Notes: a model not told the origin generated them from the letters alone. A DNA stretch of 64,000 bases from Sphingomonas panacis (GCF_001717955.1 NZ_CP014168.1:124001-188000); one strand, 5' to 3'. Positions 17,404 to 28,844 are shown, counted from the stretch's first letter. Translations and numbers: made by a program.

Positions 17404-18201
17404 CTAGTTTCCCGTCCAGACGGGCTTGCGCTTCTCGAGGAACGCCGCGACGCCTTCCTTCGCGTCTGCCGAGTGATGCACGACGTTGCAGGTCATCGTT
17501 TCGAGCGTGATGAGCGAGTTGGTATCGGCGTCCATGCCACGGTTGAGCGCCATCTTGGTCATCCACATGCAGAACGGGCTCTTGTCGATGAGTGGCGCGC
17601 AGAAATCCTCGATCAGCTTGTCGAACTCGGCCGCCGGTGCGGAGGCGTTACACAGGTTCCACTCGACGCATTCGTCGCCGGTGAGGAGCTTGCCGGTCAG
17701 CATCAGTTCCTTCGACTTGCGCATGCCGATGTAGCGCGGCAGGCGGTAGATCGGCCCGGCGCCACCGAACAGCGCACGGCGAATGTGGAAATCGCCGATC
17801 TTCGCCTCGGAAGCCGCCAGTGCGAAGTCGCAGGAAATCATCAGCTCGAAACCACCGGCGACAGCATAGCCTTCGACGGCCGCGATCGTCGGCTTATTCA
17901 TGTTGTAGATCTTGTCGTAGGTACGCGCTGAGTCGATCGCGAGTTGCAGAGACACGGTCGATTCATGCAGCACGGGGCCGACAAGCTGGTCGAGATCGGC
18001 ACCCGAGCAGAAGGTGTTGCCGCGACCGCGGAACACCACGGCCAGCGCCTTCTTTTCAGCGGCGGCGCGGTCGACCGCGACCTCCAGTTCACGCAGGAGC
18101 TGCGGGCTCACACAGTTGCGTTTGCGCGGGCGATTGAGCCAGATCGTGCAGATGCCGTTCTCGGCCAGCTCGTACTGGATGACGTCCTTTTCGGGTTCCA
18201 C
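17404..18201 (-). CDS. Enoyl-CoA hydratase/isomerase family protein
   Basis: A 265-residue crotonase. The oxyanion-hole segments GNTFCSGADLDQL and EGYAVAGGFELMISCDFA are present. Around the usual catalytic Glu position the protein reads GDFHIRRALFGGAG, which lacks the standard PE pair, so it may be an isomerase, a hydrolase or another crotonase type. The GTG at 18201 is preceded by AAAGGAGAG at good spacing; the longer ATG frame overlaps the upstream gene without homology. It is second in the leftward operon. Confidence 0.85.
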   Translation of the reverse strand: MEPEKDVIQYELAENGICTIWLNRPRKRNCVSPQLLRELEVAVDRAAAEKKALAVVFRGRGNTFCSGADLDQLVGPVLHESTVSLQLAIDSARTYDKIYNMNKPTIAAVEGYAVAGGFELMISCDFALAASEAKIGDFHIRRALFGGAGPIYRLPRYIGMRKSKELMLTGKLLTGDECVEWNLCNASAPAAEFDKLIEDFCAPLIDKSPFCMWMTKMALNRGMDADTNSLITLETMTCNVVHHSADAKEGVAAFLEKRKPVWTGN

Positions 18202-18245
18202 GAATTCTCTCCTTTGTGAATGGTTGAAAAGCGAATTTTGAAACT

Positions 18246-18950
18246 TCAGCGCGGGATACCGCCCTCTTCGGGCGGCGCCAGCATGCCGCCGACGGCCATC
18301 CAGGCTGCCACGCCCGCCGCCGGCACGGCACACAGCACCGCTTCCGCTATCTCTTCGTCCGAAGCGCCGGCGTTACGCGCGCCACGGACATGAGTCGCCG
18401 CCATCGGGCTGTATCCCGCCGCCAGGATCGCCAGCAGAAGCAGTTCGCCGTGCTTGGGGGAGAGCGGGTTGGCGTCGATGCTGCCGCGCCGCATCAGGTA
18501 ATAGGCGTCGGCGGCTTGAGGGCTCAGCCGGAGCAGTTGCTTTAGCGGGGCAGGTATCGAGCCGAAATATGCGGTGAAATTCGCCTCCGCCTCGCCCGCC
18601 TTCGCCGTCGGCAGATCCTGCGGCTCGGGCGCCTGAAGATCCTCGAACGCCGCGTCGAGCACATCCGCGAAGTCCATCGCCGCCGCTTCGCCGCGCAGAC
18701 TGGTGAGAACGATTAGCCCCGCAGTCGCTTCAAGCGGCGTGAGACCAAGCGTGACGCCACGCTCGATTTCGCGACGGGCAAGGCTCAGATGCCGCCGGTC
18801 GATCGCGGCCACGGCGACGAAAAGCGCTTTGAGACGCGCCGGCACCGCCCCGTCGGTATCGATCACCGACCGGAAGGCCGCGAACCCGGCCAACGTGTAG
18901 GGCGCGTGCCCTTTGAGCAGCGCGATATCCATGAGCGGACGTGTTTTCAT
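18246..18950 (-). CDS. Carboxymuconolactone decarboxylase-like protein, tandem domain, no CxxC
   Basis: A 234-residue all-helical protein with two AhpD/CMD-like halves (about 25-90 and 130-230). The second half has HGELLLLAILAAGYSPMAATHVRGA: the motif Glu and His remain, but the redox CxxC is replaced by SPMA, so AhpD-type peroxidase chemistry is unlikely. I chose ATG 18950 because AGGAGAGG precedes it. It is first in the leftward operon, with a palindromic operator 28 bp upstream. A paralogue with the same features lies at 34745-35428. It may be a decarboxylase, lactonase-like or scaffold protein; the function is open. Confidence 0.75.
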   Translation of the reverse strand: MKTRPLMDIALLKGHAPYTLAGFAAFRSVIDTDGAVPARLKALFVAVAAIDRRHLSLARREIERGVTLGLTPLEATAGLIVLTSLRGEAAAMDFADVLDAAFEDLQAPEPQDLPTAKAGEAEANFTAYFGSIPAPLKQLLRLSPQAADAYYLMRRGSIDANPLSPKHGELLLLAILAAGYSPMAATHVRGARNAGASDEEIAEAVLCAVPAAGVAAWMAVGGMLAPPEEGGIPR

Positions 18951-18977
18951 TCTGCCTCTCCTGGCCAATCTGATGCT

Positions 18978-18991
18978 CGACCGACTGGTCG
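18978..18991. promoter_or_regulatory. Cluster operator 1 (CGACCG-AC-TGGTCG)
   Basis: A 6-2-6 inverted repeat with one mismatch, 28 bp upstream of the CMD-like start. On the minus strand it lies two bases after TTGACG (18994-18999), so it fills a -35/-10 spacer. It is one of seven copies near the cluster's operon starts. I infer repressor binding by a TetR-type protein. Confidence 0.7.
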
Positions 18992-19023
18992 GGCGTCAAC
19001 CGAAAAATTTCCGCCTGACCTAT

Positions 19024-19052
19024 TTGACAGCCGACCGGTCGGTCGGGTAGCC
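19024..19052 (+). promoter_or_regulatory. Promoter with embedded cluster operator 2
   Basis: TTGACA (19024-19029) is followed after 17 bp by GTAGCC (19047-19052), a weak -10. The perfect palindrome CGACCG-GT-CGGTCG (19032-19045) occupies the spacer. It drives the acyl-CoA dehydrogenase operon starting at 19134. A bound protein here would occlude RNA polymerase. Confidence 0.65.
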
Positions 19053-19059
19053 AAACAGT

Positions 19060-19073
19060 CGACCGCTCGGTCG
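19060..19073. promoter_or_regulatory. Cluster operator 3 (CGACCG-CT-CGGTCG)
   Basis: A perfect 6-2-6 palindrome 28 bp downstream of operator 2 (start to start) and 60 bp before the dehydrogenase GTG. The near-three-turn spacing from operator 2 would put two bound dimers on similar faces of the helix. Confidence 0.65.
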
Positions 19074-19133
19074 GGCGAGTCCTAAAGTAGGCGAGACAGG
19101 ACGAATCGTGTCGCGCATCGGGGAGGACAACGA

Positions 19134-20378
19134 GTGATTTTCGAACAGTCTGCGAAATCCAGGGAGTGGATGGAGCGGGTCCGCGCCTTCATGGACGAGC
19201 ATATCGTCCCGGCGGTGCCGATCTACCAACAGCAACTCGCGGCTATCGACCGATGGGCGGAGATCCCGCCGATATTCGAGCAGCTCAAGGCCAAAGCGCG
19301 CGCCGAGGGGCTTTGGAACATCTTCATGCCACCGTCGGAGCATGACGACGCGTTCTTCACCAGCGTCGGGCTGACAAACGTCGAATATGCGCCGATCGCC
19401 GAACTGATGGGTCGCGTCTCGTTCGCAAGCGAGGTGTTCAACTGCATGGCGCCCGACACCGGCAATTTCGAAGTGCTGCATCGTTACGGTACGCCCGCGC
19501 AGAAACAGCGCTTCATGGTGCCGTTACGCGACGGCGAGACGCGGTCTGCCTTCCTGATGACAGAACCGGCCGTTGCCTCCTCCGATGCGCGCAACATCCA
19601 GACCGAAATTCGCCGCGAGGGCGACGAATACGTCGTCAATGGCCGCAAATGGTGGTCATCCGGGGCCGGCCACCCGCATTGCGCCTTCTACATCGTGATG
19701 GGCAAGACCGATCCCAACGCCGCGCCCTATCACCAGCAATCGATGATCCTCGTGCCGCGCAACACGCCCGGCATCACGCTCGTCCGCCATCTGCCGGTGT
19801 TCGGCTATGATCATGCGCCGCACGGGCATTTCGAGGTGCTGCTCGAAAACGTCCGCGTGCCCGCCGAGAACATGCTGCTCGGCGAAGGGCGAGGGTTCGA
19901 GATCGCGCAAGGCCGCCTTGGGCCGGGACGAATCCATCACACGATGCGAAACATCGCGACGATGGAGGTCGCGCTCGAAAAGACCTGCCGGCGGCTGCTG
20001 TCGCGGCGGGCGTTCGGAAAGGCGATTGCGGAACATTCCGTCTGGGAGGAACGCATCGCGCGCGCGCGCTGCGAGATCGAGATGGCGCGTCTGCTTTGCC
20101 TCAAGGCGGCGCACATGATGGATACCGTCGGCAACAAGGAAGCGCGCGCCGAGATCGCGATGATAAAGATCGCAGCACCCAAAATGGCACAGCAGATCGT
20201 CGATGATGCCATCCAGGCGCATGGCGGCGGCGGCGTGAGCGACGATTTCGGCCTCGCCGAACTCTGGGCCAACACGCGCATCGTCCGCCTGACCGACGGC
20301 CCCGATGAAGTTCACGAACGCCAATTGGCGCGCATGGAACTCGCGAAATATCGCGAACGCGACGGAGCGACATCGTGA
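19134..20378 (+). CDS. Acyl-CoA dehydrogenase, ACAD10/11-like
   Basis: A 414-residue FAD flavoprotein of acyl-CoA dehydrogenase fold. The N-terminal helical domain, [14 protein letters not shown] (FAD/substrate strand), [11 protein letters not shown] and the C-terminal [18 protein letters not shown] are typical of the ACAD11 branch. Where MCAD has its catalytic Glu in YEGT, this protein has TDGPDEVH, so Asp replaces Glu. The GTG start follows GGGGAGG. A GTGA overlap links it to a phosphotransferase-like kinase, the gene pair seen in levulinate (LvaC/LvaA) catabolism and fused in animal ACAD10/11. It may eliminate phosphate from a 4-phosphoacyl-CoA. Confidence 0.88.
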   Translation: MIFEQSAKSREWMERVRAFMDEHIVPAVPIYQQQLAAIDRWAEIPPIFEQLKAKARAEGLWNIFMPPSEHDDAFFTSVGLTNVEYAPIAELMGRVSFASEVFNCMAPDTGNFEVLHRYGTPAQKQRFMVPLRDGETRSAFLMTEPAVASSDARNIQTEIRREGDEYVVNGRKWWSSGAGHPHCAFYIVMGKTDPNAAPYHQQSMILVPRNTPGITLVRHLPVFGYDHAPHGHFEVLLENVRVPAENMLLGEGRGFEIAQGRLGPGRIHHTMRNIATMEVALEKTCRRLLSRRAFGKAIAEHSVWEERIARARCEIEMARLLCLKAAHMMDTVGNKEARAEIAMIKIAAPKMAQQIVDDAIQAHGGGGVSDDFGLAELWANTRIVRLTDGPDEVHERQLARMELAKYRERDGATS

Positions 20379-21457
20379 GCGCGGCACAACCCGCCGCGAT
20401 GATCGGCGGCACGGTCGATGTGGCGGCGAACAGCGCTTTCGACGAAGCGAGGCTCATCGCCTATCTCTCCGGCCGTATTCCAGAATTCCCAGGCTCGGTG
20501 CGAGTCCAGAAGTTTGAGGGCGGCCAGTCGAACCCGACGTTCCTGCTATCGACGCCCGATGCGCGCTACGTGCTTCGTCGGAAACCGGCGGGCGCGCTTC
20601 TCAAATCGGCGCACGCGGTCGATCGTGAATATCGCATCACCAAGGCTTTGTTCGAGGCTGGACTTCCCATCGCCGAGCCGCTTGTGCTCTGCGAGGACGA
20701 CGATGTTATCGGAACGATGTTCTATGTGATGCGGCACGTTCCCGGGCGCAGCTTCTGGAATCCGCGCATGCCGGGTTTGGAACGCGCCGAACGCGCGGCC
20801 ATCTACGATTCGGCGAACGAAACGCTGGCGCGCCTTCATCTGGTCGATTTCGAGGCGATCGGGCTTGGCGATTATGGTCGCCCGGGCAATTATTTCGCGC
20901 GTCAGGTCTCGCGCTGGTCCCGCCAATATGAAGCATCGCGCACCCGCGACATTCCGGAGATGGAACGCCTGCTGGCATGGTTGCCAGGCGCCATCCCGGA
21001 AACGGGCGACCGCACGACGATCATCCACGGCGATTACTCCTTCCACAACCTCCTCGTGCATCCGACCGAACCGAGAGTTTCGGCAGTGATCGACTGGGAA
21101 TTGTCTACGCTTGGCGACCCGCTCGGCGATCTCACCTATCACATGATGGAATGGTCGCGCCCCGAAGGCGTCGATGCTCGCGGCACATTGCAGGGGGCCG
21201 ATCTCGGCGCCCTCGGCATCCCCACCGCGCAGGAATATGCGCGACGCTATTGCGAGCGCACCGGCTTTCGCGGCGACCCGACGCACCCCTTCTACCGGGC
21301 CTTCAACCTGTTCCGGGTGGCCGCGATCCTGCAGGGAATCGCTGGCAGAGCGCGCGACGGTGTCCAGACCGCTTCGAACGCCGAAGACATCATCTCGCGT
21401 GTCGAACCGCTCGCCCGCGCGGCGTGGATCGCCGCTCAGGAAGCGGGAGCAGGCTGA
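20375..21457 (+). CDS. APH-family phosphotransferase (acyl-CoA kinase candidate)
   Basis: A 360-residue aminoglycoside-phosphotransferase-fold kinase of the ACAD10/11-associated type. The nucleotide loop region [12 protein letters not shown], the ATP-binding Lys in [17 protein letters not shown], the catalytic [13 protein letters not shown] and the metal-binding Asp of [12 protein letters not shown] are all intact. The start GTG overlaps the dehydrogenase stop. By analogy with LvaA it may phosphorylate the hydroxyl of a 4-hydroxyacyl-CoA. A paralogue sits at 39918-40988. Antibiotic resistance is unlikely given the context. Confidence 0.87.
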   Translation: MSAAQPAAMIGGTVDVAANSAFDEARLIAYLSGRIPEFPGSVRVQKFEGGQSNPTFLLSTPDARYVLRRKPAGALLKSAHAVDREYRITKALFEAGLPIAEPLVLCEDDDVIGTMFYVMRHVPGRSFWNPRMPGLERAERAAIYDSANETLARLHLVDFEAIGLGDYGRPGNYFARQVSRWSRQYEASRTRDIPEMERLLAWLPGAIPETGDRTTIIHGDYSFHNLLVHPTEPRVSAVIDWELSTLGDPLGDLTYHMMEWSRPEGVDARGTLQGADLGALGIPTAQEYARRYCERTGFRGDPTHPFYRAFNLFRVAAILQGIAGRARDGVQTASNAEDIISRVEPLARAAWIAAQEAGAG

Positions 21458-21526
21458 CCCGATCACGCGGAGACGAAACGATCATCATGGCCATAAAAAA
21501 AGGCCAGTTCGTAGGAGAGAGATACC

Positions 21527-23821
21527 ATGACCAAGAAAGCGCAGTCCTTCCGTACAATATTGCTCGCTGGCAGTGCCCTGGCATTCGCCAGCCCCGCGTT
21601 CGCTCAAACGGCGCCGGCTTCCGGCGCGCCCGTGAGTAACGCGGCGCAGGCCAGCATCGCCGACATCGTCGTGACGGCGACCCGTCGCGCCGAACGGTTG
21701 CAGGACGTGCCAATCGCGATCAGCGCGCTCGACGGCGCGCAGGTTCAGGCGCAACGCATCGACAATTTCGCGTCGATCACCAAGATCGCGCCGGGGCCGA
21801 CGTTCGTACCAGTCAAAGGCACGTCCACGATCGCGGTACAGATCCGCGGAAAATACTCGAACAACGATGCTCCCGGTCTGGAAAATCCGGTGGGCGTGTA
21901 TATCGACGACATCTATTACGGCTCACTGGCGTCCTTCGACGCCAATCTGTTCGATGTCAGCCAGATCGCGATTCTGCGCGGGCCGCAAGGCACGACGTTC
22001 GGCCGCAACGCGGTCGGCGGCGCTCTCCAGATCACCAACAACGTCGCCGAACTCGGCAAGACCGATGCGCGGATCACCCTGACCGGGCTCGGCAACGCGA
22101 TGGGCCAGTTGGGTATCGAGAGCGACGGGTATGTCAATTACGCGATCGGCAGCTCACTGGCCGCGCGCTTCGCCTATAGCGTGAAGAACGACGGCGGGTA
22201 TCAGAAGAACCTGCTGTCGGGCAATTACCTCGATGACAATCGGGTACAGAGCGTGCGCGGCTCGGTGACGTGGCAAGCTTCCGAACGCCTCAAGATGACC
22301 GCGAGCGCATCCTACACGCATCGCGGAGGCTATGGTGACGGCGCGGTCATTGTCGGCCAGGGCGCTCTGGTGAAGCAGGTTCGCGCGGCGAACGGCGGCG
22401 ATCTTCACAAGACCTTGCTCGACGACGACGGCGAGACTCGCCGGCACCTGTTCGCTGGCATCCTGAAACTGGAATATGACACCGATGTGGGTACGATCGC
22501 GTCCATCACCGGCTATCGATCGCTCAACGCCTTCTATCAGGAGGATTCCGACGGCGGTCCGCTGCCGGCGAACTATCCTTCGATCAACATCAACAAGGAA
22601 AAGCAGGTCAGCGAAGAGCTTCGCTTCACCTCGAAATTCGGCGGCCCGTTCGATTTCGTCTCGGGCGTCTATTTCGGATACGAAGATCTCTACAAGGGCA
22701 TCCAGTTCAATTTCAACGGCACGCTGCCGCAGTCCTATCTGTCGGTCCTTTCACCCGGCCGGGTCGCATCGCAGTTCGTGGCCGGCAGGATCTATAATTA
22801 CAGCGTCGGGCCGTTCATCGAGGGAAAATACAAGATCACGCCGCAACTCTCGCTGACGGCAGGGCTTCGCTACAGTTACGAGCGCAAGAACGGCTACACC
22901 TCGCACGAGGGGTCTTCGCCCTTTTACGGGGCGCCGTATTTCGTCGAACTCGGCAAGAACGGGGGCACCAATTCCTGGCAGTCCTTCACACCGCGCTTCA
23001 TCGTCGATTATAAACCGACTCGGGATATCTCCTTCTATGCTTCGGTTTCCAAGGGCTTTCAGGGCGGCGGCTGGGTGCTGACCGCGACCAGCGCAGCCAA
23101 GGCGCTCGTTCCGCTCGCCGCGGAAACGACGTGGAGCTACGAGATCGGCACGAAGTCCAATTTCTTCGATCATTTCCTGACGACCAACGTCGCGGCGTAT
23201 CTGTCCGACACGAGCAACCTTCAGGTCCGTTCGCTGATCAACGGCGTGCTGACGGACAGCAACGCCGGCAAGGAGCGCGTGAAGGGTGTCGAGGTCGAAG
23301 CGGCCATTCACCCGGTAGCAGGTCTCTCCATCGGAGCGAATTACGCGTATACCGACGCCGTCTATCGCAGCTTCCCGGGGTGTGCGGCAGGCGGCCTGGA
23401 CTGTACCGGAAACCGGGTTCCGTTCGTATCGAAGAACGACTTCACCGCGCTTCTCGATTACAAGATGGATCTCAAGAGCGGCGCCAGGCTCGGCTTCCAC
23501 TTCGACGACAAGTTCGCAAGTCCGTACCAACTCATCGCCACGAACCTCCAGCAGATCGGCGTGCCGTATACGAGGCGGCGCAACGTCGCCAACGCTTCGG
23601 TGAGCTACACTCCGCCCTCGGGCGCGTGGGATCTGCGGCTGTGGAGCACCAATCTGTTCGACAAGACCTACGCGAGCAACGGTCTGAACTATTACTTCTA
23701 CCATATGTCGCCGGCGGAAGTTTCGGCGGGCGGTGGTGCCGCGAACGCGGACGTCGAGCGGCTGACGATCGCGCCACCGCGCGTTATCGGCATCACCTTC
23801 ACCGCTCGGGTCGGAGGGTAG
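21527..23821 (+). CDS. TonB-dependent receptor
   Basis: A complete 764-residue outer-membrane receptor. A signal peptide (residues 1-27, ending SPAFAQ) is followed by the TonB box and plug start DIVVTATRRAERLQDVP and by the plug motif ILRGPQGTTFGRNAVGGAL, then a beta-barrel to the end. The ribosome site TAGGAGAGAG precedes the ATG. Sphingomonads use receptors of this type for hydrophobic or aromatic substrates. Its place between the kinase and the MFS gene indicates that it imports the pathway's substrate across the outer membrane. The last residues (FTARVGG) lack the usual terminal aromatic. Confidence 0.92.
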   Translation: MTKKAQSFRTILLAGSALAFASPAFAQTAPASGAPVSNAAQASIADIVVTATRRAERLQDVPIAISALDGAQVQAQRIDNFASITKIAPGPTFVPVKGTSTIAVQIRGKYSNNDAPGLENPVGVYIDDIYYGSLASFDANLFDVSQIAILRGPQGTTFGRNAVGGALQITNNVAELGKTDARITLTGLGNAMGQLGIESDGYVNYAIGSSLAARFAYSVKNDGGYQKNLLSGNYLDDNRVQSVRGSVTWQASERLKMTASASYTHRGGYGDGAVIVGQGALVKQVRAANGGDLHKTLLDDDGETRRHLFAGILKLEYDTDVGTIASITGYRSLNAFYQEDSDGGPLPANYPSININKEKQVSEELRFTSKFGGPFDFVSGVYFGYEDLYKGIQFNFNGTLPQSYLSVLSPGRVASQFVAGRIYNYSVGPFIEGKYKITPQLSLTAGLRYSYERKNGYTSHEGSSPFYGAPYFVELGKNGGTNSWQSFTPRFIVDYKPTRDISFYASVSKGFQGGGWVLTATSAAKALVPLAAETTWSYEIGTKSNFFDHFLTTNVAAYLSDTSNLQVRSLINGVLTDSNAGKERVKGVEVEAAIHPVAGLSIGANYAYTDAVYRSFPGCAAGGLDCTGNRVPFVSKNDFTALLDYKMDLKSGARLGFHFDDKFASPYQLIATNLQQIGVPYTRRRNVANASVSYTPPSGAWDLRLWSTNLFDKTYASNGLNYYFYHMSPAEVSAGGGAANADVERLTIAPPRVIGITFTARVGG

Positions 23822-23823
23822 AC

Positions 23824-25128
23824 ATGGACGGCGCCGTGACTCGCAAGCCGGAAACGGCGCCTCCGACGGCACCGTCGAATCGCACCCGGCGCCTCGTGCT
23901 GGTGATGCTGGGGCTGGTATCGATGTTCAACTACATCGACCGGACCGTGCTTTCGATCCTGCAGGAGCCGATCAAGCGCGAACTCGGGTTGAGCGACGCG
24001 CAATTGGGTATGCTGACCGGCCTCGCCTTCGCGCTGTTCTACGCAACGCTGTCGTTGCCGATCGCGCGCTTGGCCGACCGGCTCAATCGGCGCAACATCG
24101 TCACCGCCTCGCTCGCGGTGTGGAGCGGCATGACCGCGCTTACCGGCCTCGCGACCGGATTCGCGACGTTGGTGGCCTTCAGGATCGGCGTGGCGCTCGG
24201 CGAGGCGGGATCGGTGCCCGCATCGCATTCGATGATCGCCGATTATTATCCGCCCGAGAAGCGCGTGACCGCACTCGCCTTATGGGGCCTTGCGCTGCCG
24301 GCGGGGATCATGCTCGGCTACGCATCGGGCGGCTGGATCGCCGCGACCCTCGGTTGGCGCACCGCCTTCGCGGTCATCGGCGGGGCTGGTCTCATACTCG
24401 CGCCTTTCATGTTGCTGCTGGTCAAGGAGCCGATGCGCGGCGCCTTCAACAAGCCGCAACAAGCGGCCGAGCGGATACCGCTCGGCGCGGCCATCGCTAC
24501 GCTGTGGAGGCTGCGCACCTACCGCTACATGCTTGCGGGCACCACGCTTCACGCCTTCGCGCAATATGCGATCATGAACTGGACCGCACCCTTCTACATG
24601 CGCGTGCATCATATGCCGCTGTCCGAAGTCGCGGGATGGCTGGCGCTGATGAACGGCATCGGCGGCGGTATCGGCATCTATCTCGGCGGGTGGCTTTCGG
24701 ACAGGATGGCGCGCTCCGATCCCGCGGCACGAGTCTGGGTCAGCGCGGTGGCGATGTTCGTGATGGTTCCGGCGGCGCTGGTGCAGTTTCTCGTCCCCTC
24801 GCCGGGGCTTTCGCTCGCGTTCGGTTTTGTGGCGACCATGCTGATGTTCTTTTATTATGGCCCGATTGTCGGCGTACCGCAGTCGCTTGTAGCGCCGCGG
24901 ATGCGTGCGCTCACCTCCGCAGTGACCCTGCTGGTCTTCAACCTGTTCGGACTTGGGCTCGGCCCAGCCGTCACCGGCTTCATCAGCGATCGTCTGGCCG
25001 CCGGCGGCGGCATGCACGATACGTCGCTTCGTTATGCGCTTGCGGTGGTGCTGGTCTTCTCGCTGGTGGGCGCGCTGAGCATCGCTTGGGCGAGCCGCTT
25101 CTACCGATCGGAAATCCGCGAGTCCTGA
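23824..25128 (+). CDS. MFS transporter
   Basis: A 434-residue major facilitator with 12 predicted membrane helices. FNYIDRTVLSILQEPIKREL in helix 1 and the loop motif ARLADRLNRRN between helices 2 and 3 are typical of the sphingomonad spinster-like/ACS-type transporters. The ATG at 23824 lies 2 bp after the receptor stop; a much longer open frame upstream overlaps the receptor and is spurious. It probably carries the substrate over the inner membrane after TonB-dependent uptake. Confidence 0.9.
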   Translation: MDGAVTRKPETAPPTAPSNRTRRLVLVMLGLVSMFNYIDRTVLSILQEPIKRELGLSDAQLGMLTGLAFALFYATLSLPIARLADRLNRRNIVTASLAVWSGMTALTGLATGFATLVAFRIGVALGEAGSVPASHSMIADYYPPEKRVTALALWGLALPAGIMLGYASGGWIAATLGWRTAFAVIGGAGLILAPFMLLLVKEPMRGAFNKPQQAAERIPLGAAIATLWRLRTYRYMLAGTTLHAFAQYAIMNWTAPFYMRVHHMPLSEVAGWLALMNGIGGGIGIYLGGWLSDRMARSDPAARVWVSAVAMFVMVPAALVQFLVPSPGLSLAFGFVATMLMFFYYGPIVGVPQSLVAPRMRALTSAVTLLVFNLFGLGLGPAVTGFISDRLAAGGGMHDTSLRYALAVVLVFSLVGALSIAWASRFYRSEIRES

Positions 25129-25160
25129 TCTTCGCATTTCACCTGCGCTCGGGAGACTTC

Positions 25161-26633
25161 ATGCCCATCGCCACTCGTTCGCTGCGCATGTGTGCGGCAG
25201 CCGCCATCGCCCTGTCCGCGCCCGTTGCGGCGGGACCGCTCGGCGATGCAGCCTCGACGCAGCGGCTCTTCCGGGGCCGGTCGAGCGATCCCTACACGCT
25301 GGCGGTGAGAGCCACGGTCTGGGGATATCCGTTGGTCCGTGCCGCGCAGTTGCGCCAGAAGGCGACCCAGCCGGATCATCCGTTCGCCCCGCGCGCGCAG
25401 ACTGTCGCGACCGCGCCGCTGAACAGACTGGGGCGTGCGAGGCAGCTTGCCGACCCCGATACGCGCATCGGAGTCGCCCCGAACAACGACACGCTCTACG
25501 TTCTGGCGTTTCTGGATACAAACAACGGGCCGTTCCTGCTCGATACGCCGGACTTCGGGAACCGATATTACACGTTCCAGTTCGGCGAGGCCGACAGCGA
25601 GACTCGCCATTCCTACGGGCAAAGCACACACGGCGGGAAACTGCCGCCGATCTTCATCGTCGGCCCGGATTATCGCGGCGCCACGCCAGCCGGCGCGCTG
25701 ACGGTACGGAGCGAACAACGCTATCTGATGATTGCGGGGCGGCTTCTGGTCTCCGGGGCGGATGATCTTCCTGTCGTCCATCGACTGGAAGACCGCATTT
25801 CGCTCAGCAAGTGGCTCGGGCCGGGCGTTCTCGGCCCGACCACGGTAACGCCGCAACGCATTCTTGCGGGCGCCGGAAGCCAGGTTCCAGATGGCCTCAA
25901 GCTTCTCGCCGACCTTGGTACGGTGATGCAGGACTGGAAGCCGGCGGCACAGGAGCAATCATTGTTTCGATCTTTCCGGGCGATCGGCATCACGCAGGAA
26001 GACGGGTTTCGCTTGGATCGGCTGAACCCGTCCCAGCGCGCCGCGATCGAGGCCGGGGTCGAAGACGGCCTGAAGATCATCGGCGCGAAAACCCGCAATC
26101 TGGGCGCGATGGCGAACGGCTGGTCGACGAGCTATTCCGGATCGACCTTCGGAAAAGATTATCTCCTCCGCGCGGCGGTGGCGATGGATCAGATCTACGT
26201 CGTGGACAAGGACGAGGCGCTCTATCCGGTCGCCCATCTGGACGGCAAGGGCGCGCCGCTGGACGGCCGGAACGCCTATACGATCTGCTTCAGCAAGCAG
26301 GCGCTTCCACCGGTCAACGCATTCTGGTCGATCACCCTGTATTACGCCAAGGGTTTTCTCGTGCCGAACCGCATGAAACGCTATTCGATCGGTGATCGCA
26401 CACCCGGGATCACCTATGGAAAGGACGGCTCGCTCAAGCTCTACGTGCAGAGCGAAAGCCCCGGTGCCGGGAAGGAAGCAAACTGGCTGCCCGCTCCGAA
26501 AGCGGGCTTCATGCTCATGATGCGGCTCTATCGGCCCAAGCCGAGCGCGATGCGCGGTCAGTGGCATCCCCCCGCCGTAACGCCGCTGGGAAATCCCGCG
26601 GAGTCAAAAGACGAGGGCTGTTCCGCACGGTGA
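25161..26633 (+). CDS. DUF1254/DUF1214 domain-containing protein
   Basis: A 490-residue exported protein (signal peptide about 1-24, APVAAG). The N-terminal DUF1254 region contains GYPLVRAAQLRQ and NNDTLYVLAFLD; the C-terminal DUF1214 region contains LPPVNAFWSITLY and NWLPAPKAGFMLMMRLY. The ribosome site GGGAGAC precedes the ATG. The family's biochemistry is not established. It ends the rightward operon that begins at 19134. A paralogue is found at 38391-39869 beside the second kinase/dehydrogenase pair, so it is probably functionally linked to the pathway. Confidence 0.85.
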   Translation: MPIATRSLRMCAAAAIALSAPVAAGPLGDAASTQRLFRGRSSDPYTLAVRATVWGYPLVRAAQLRQKATQPDHPFAPRAQTVATAPLNRLGRARQLADPDTRIGVAPNNDTLYVLAFLDTNNGPFLLDTPDFGNRYYTFQFGEADSETRHSYGQSTHGGKLPPIFIVGPDYRGATPAGALTVRSEQRYLMIAGRLLVSGADDLPVVHRLEDRISLSKWLGPGVLGPTTVTPQRILAGAGSQVPDGLKLLADLGTVMQDWKPAAQEQSLFRSFRAIGITQEDGFRLDRLNPSQRAAIEAGVEDGLKIIGAKTRNLGAMANGWSTSYSGSTFGKDYLLRAAVAMDQIYVVDKDEALYPVAHLDGKGAPLDGRNAYTICFSKQALPPVNAFWSITLYYAKGFLVPNRMKRYSIGDRTPGITYGKDGSLKLYVQSESPGAGKEANWLPAPKAGFMLMMRLYRPKPSAMRGQWHPPAVTPLGNPAESKDEGCSAR

Positions 26634-26647
26634 TGTCATCCGTCGGG

Positions 26648-27646
26648 TCAGGCGGCGAGCGAGGCCCGCGCTGCGGCAGCGCCACCGTAGAGCCGCGATA
26701 GCAACAGCACGCGACGCAAGCCCCGGCCCGCCGCGAGTTCGTCGGTCACGCCCATGCCGCCGTGAAGCTGCACGACATCCTCCGCAAGCCGCAGCGCCGC
26801 ATCGAAGACATACGCCTTGGCAGCGGTCACGGCTCGCGGCCGGACTTCGTCGGCAACCAGTGCGGCCTTGAGCAGCATCGAACGCGATTGCTCAAGCAGC
26901 GTGTAAAGACGCGCGCAACGATGTTGAATCGCTTGGAAACTGCCGATCGCCTTGCCGAACTGCTTGCGCTGCTGAACATAATCGATGGCGAGATCGAACA
27001 GAATGCCCATCGCACCGACCAACTCCGCGACGATCGCCAGTTCGGCCAGCGTGATCGCGCCGGTGAGATCAGCCTCGGATATGCCAAGCATAGCGGCAGA
27101 GGCACCGTCGAACCGCAGGTCGGCCGCCATGCTCCCATCGACCAGCCGCACAGGTGCGCGATGGACGCCGGAGCCATCCGCCTCGACGAGAGCCACATCT
27201 CCTGTTTGCGACACCACAACAAAAGCGGAGGCCGCCATGCCATCGCGAACGATCCCGACATCGCCGGAAAGACGTCCGTTTTCGATCGTGCCGCCGCGCG
27301 CGAAGCCGAGGACGACATCGCCCTGCGCGAGCGGCGCGCCCCACTGACCGGACGCATCGCTTCGCGCGATCACCTGTCCGCACAGCACCACGCTTTCCGC
27401 CAGCGGGGTGATCGCCAGGGCGCGGCCGAACTCTTCGGCGACGATCATCACCTCGGCGGCGCCGCCGTTCATGCCGCCGGCCTGCTCGGGAAGCAGCAAG
27501 GCGAACAGGCCGAGATCGCCCAGCGCGCGCCAATCCGCCGATGTCATCGGGCCCTTGGCCATGCTGGCGGCATCATAGCGATCCGCGAGGAAACGCCGCA
27601 CCATGTCGCGGACCATCACCTGTTCGTCGGTCGGCGCGAAGTCCAT
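26648..27646 (-). CDS. Acyl-CoA dehydrogenase, short subunit
   Basis: A 332-residue acyl-CoA dehydrogenase-family protein, short for the family (380-400). It has the N-terminal LLPEQAGGMNGGAAE and the C-terminal RKQFGKAIGSFQAIQHR and QLHGGMGVTDE, but the middle beta-domain is reduced and the usual YEGT Glu region reads LYGGAAAAR. This looks like one half of a heteromeric (alpha2beta2) dehydrogenase of the steroid-catabolism type, paired with the protein at 28845-30023. I chose ATG 27646, 2 bp after the thiolase stop; the longer frame overlaps that gene. Last gene of the operon. Confidence 0.83.
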   Translation of the reverse strand: MDFAPTDEQVMVRDMVRRFLADRYDAASMAKGPMTSADWRALGDLGLFALLLPEQAGGMNGGAAEVMIVAEEFGRALAITPLAESVVLCGQVIARSDASGQWGAPLAQGDVVLGFARGGTIENGRLSGDVGIVRDGMAASAFVVVSQTGDVALVEADGSGVHRAPVRLVDGSMAADLRFDGASAAMLGISEADLTGAITLAELAIVAELVGAMGILFDLAIDYVQQRKQFGKAIGSFQAIQHRCARLYTLLEQSRSMLLKAALVADEVRPRAVTAAKAYVFDAALRLAEDVVQLHGGMGVTDELAAGRGLRRVLLLSRLYGGAAAARASLAA

Positions 27647-27648
27647 CG

Positions 27649-28824
<1,176 letters not shown>

Positions 28825-28844
28825 GGATTACGTCCTTTTGTCTG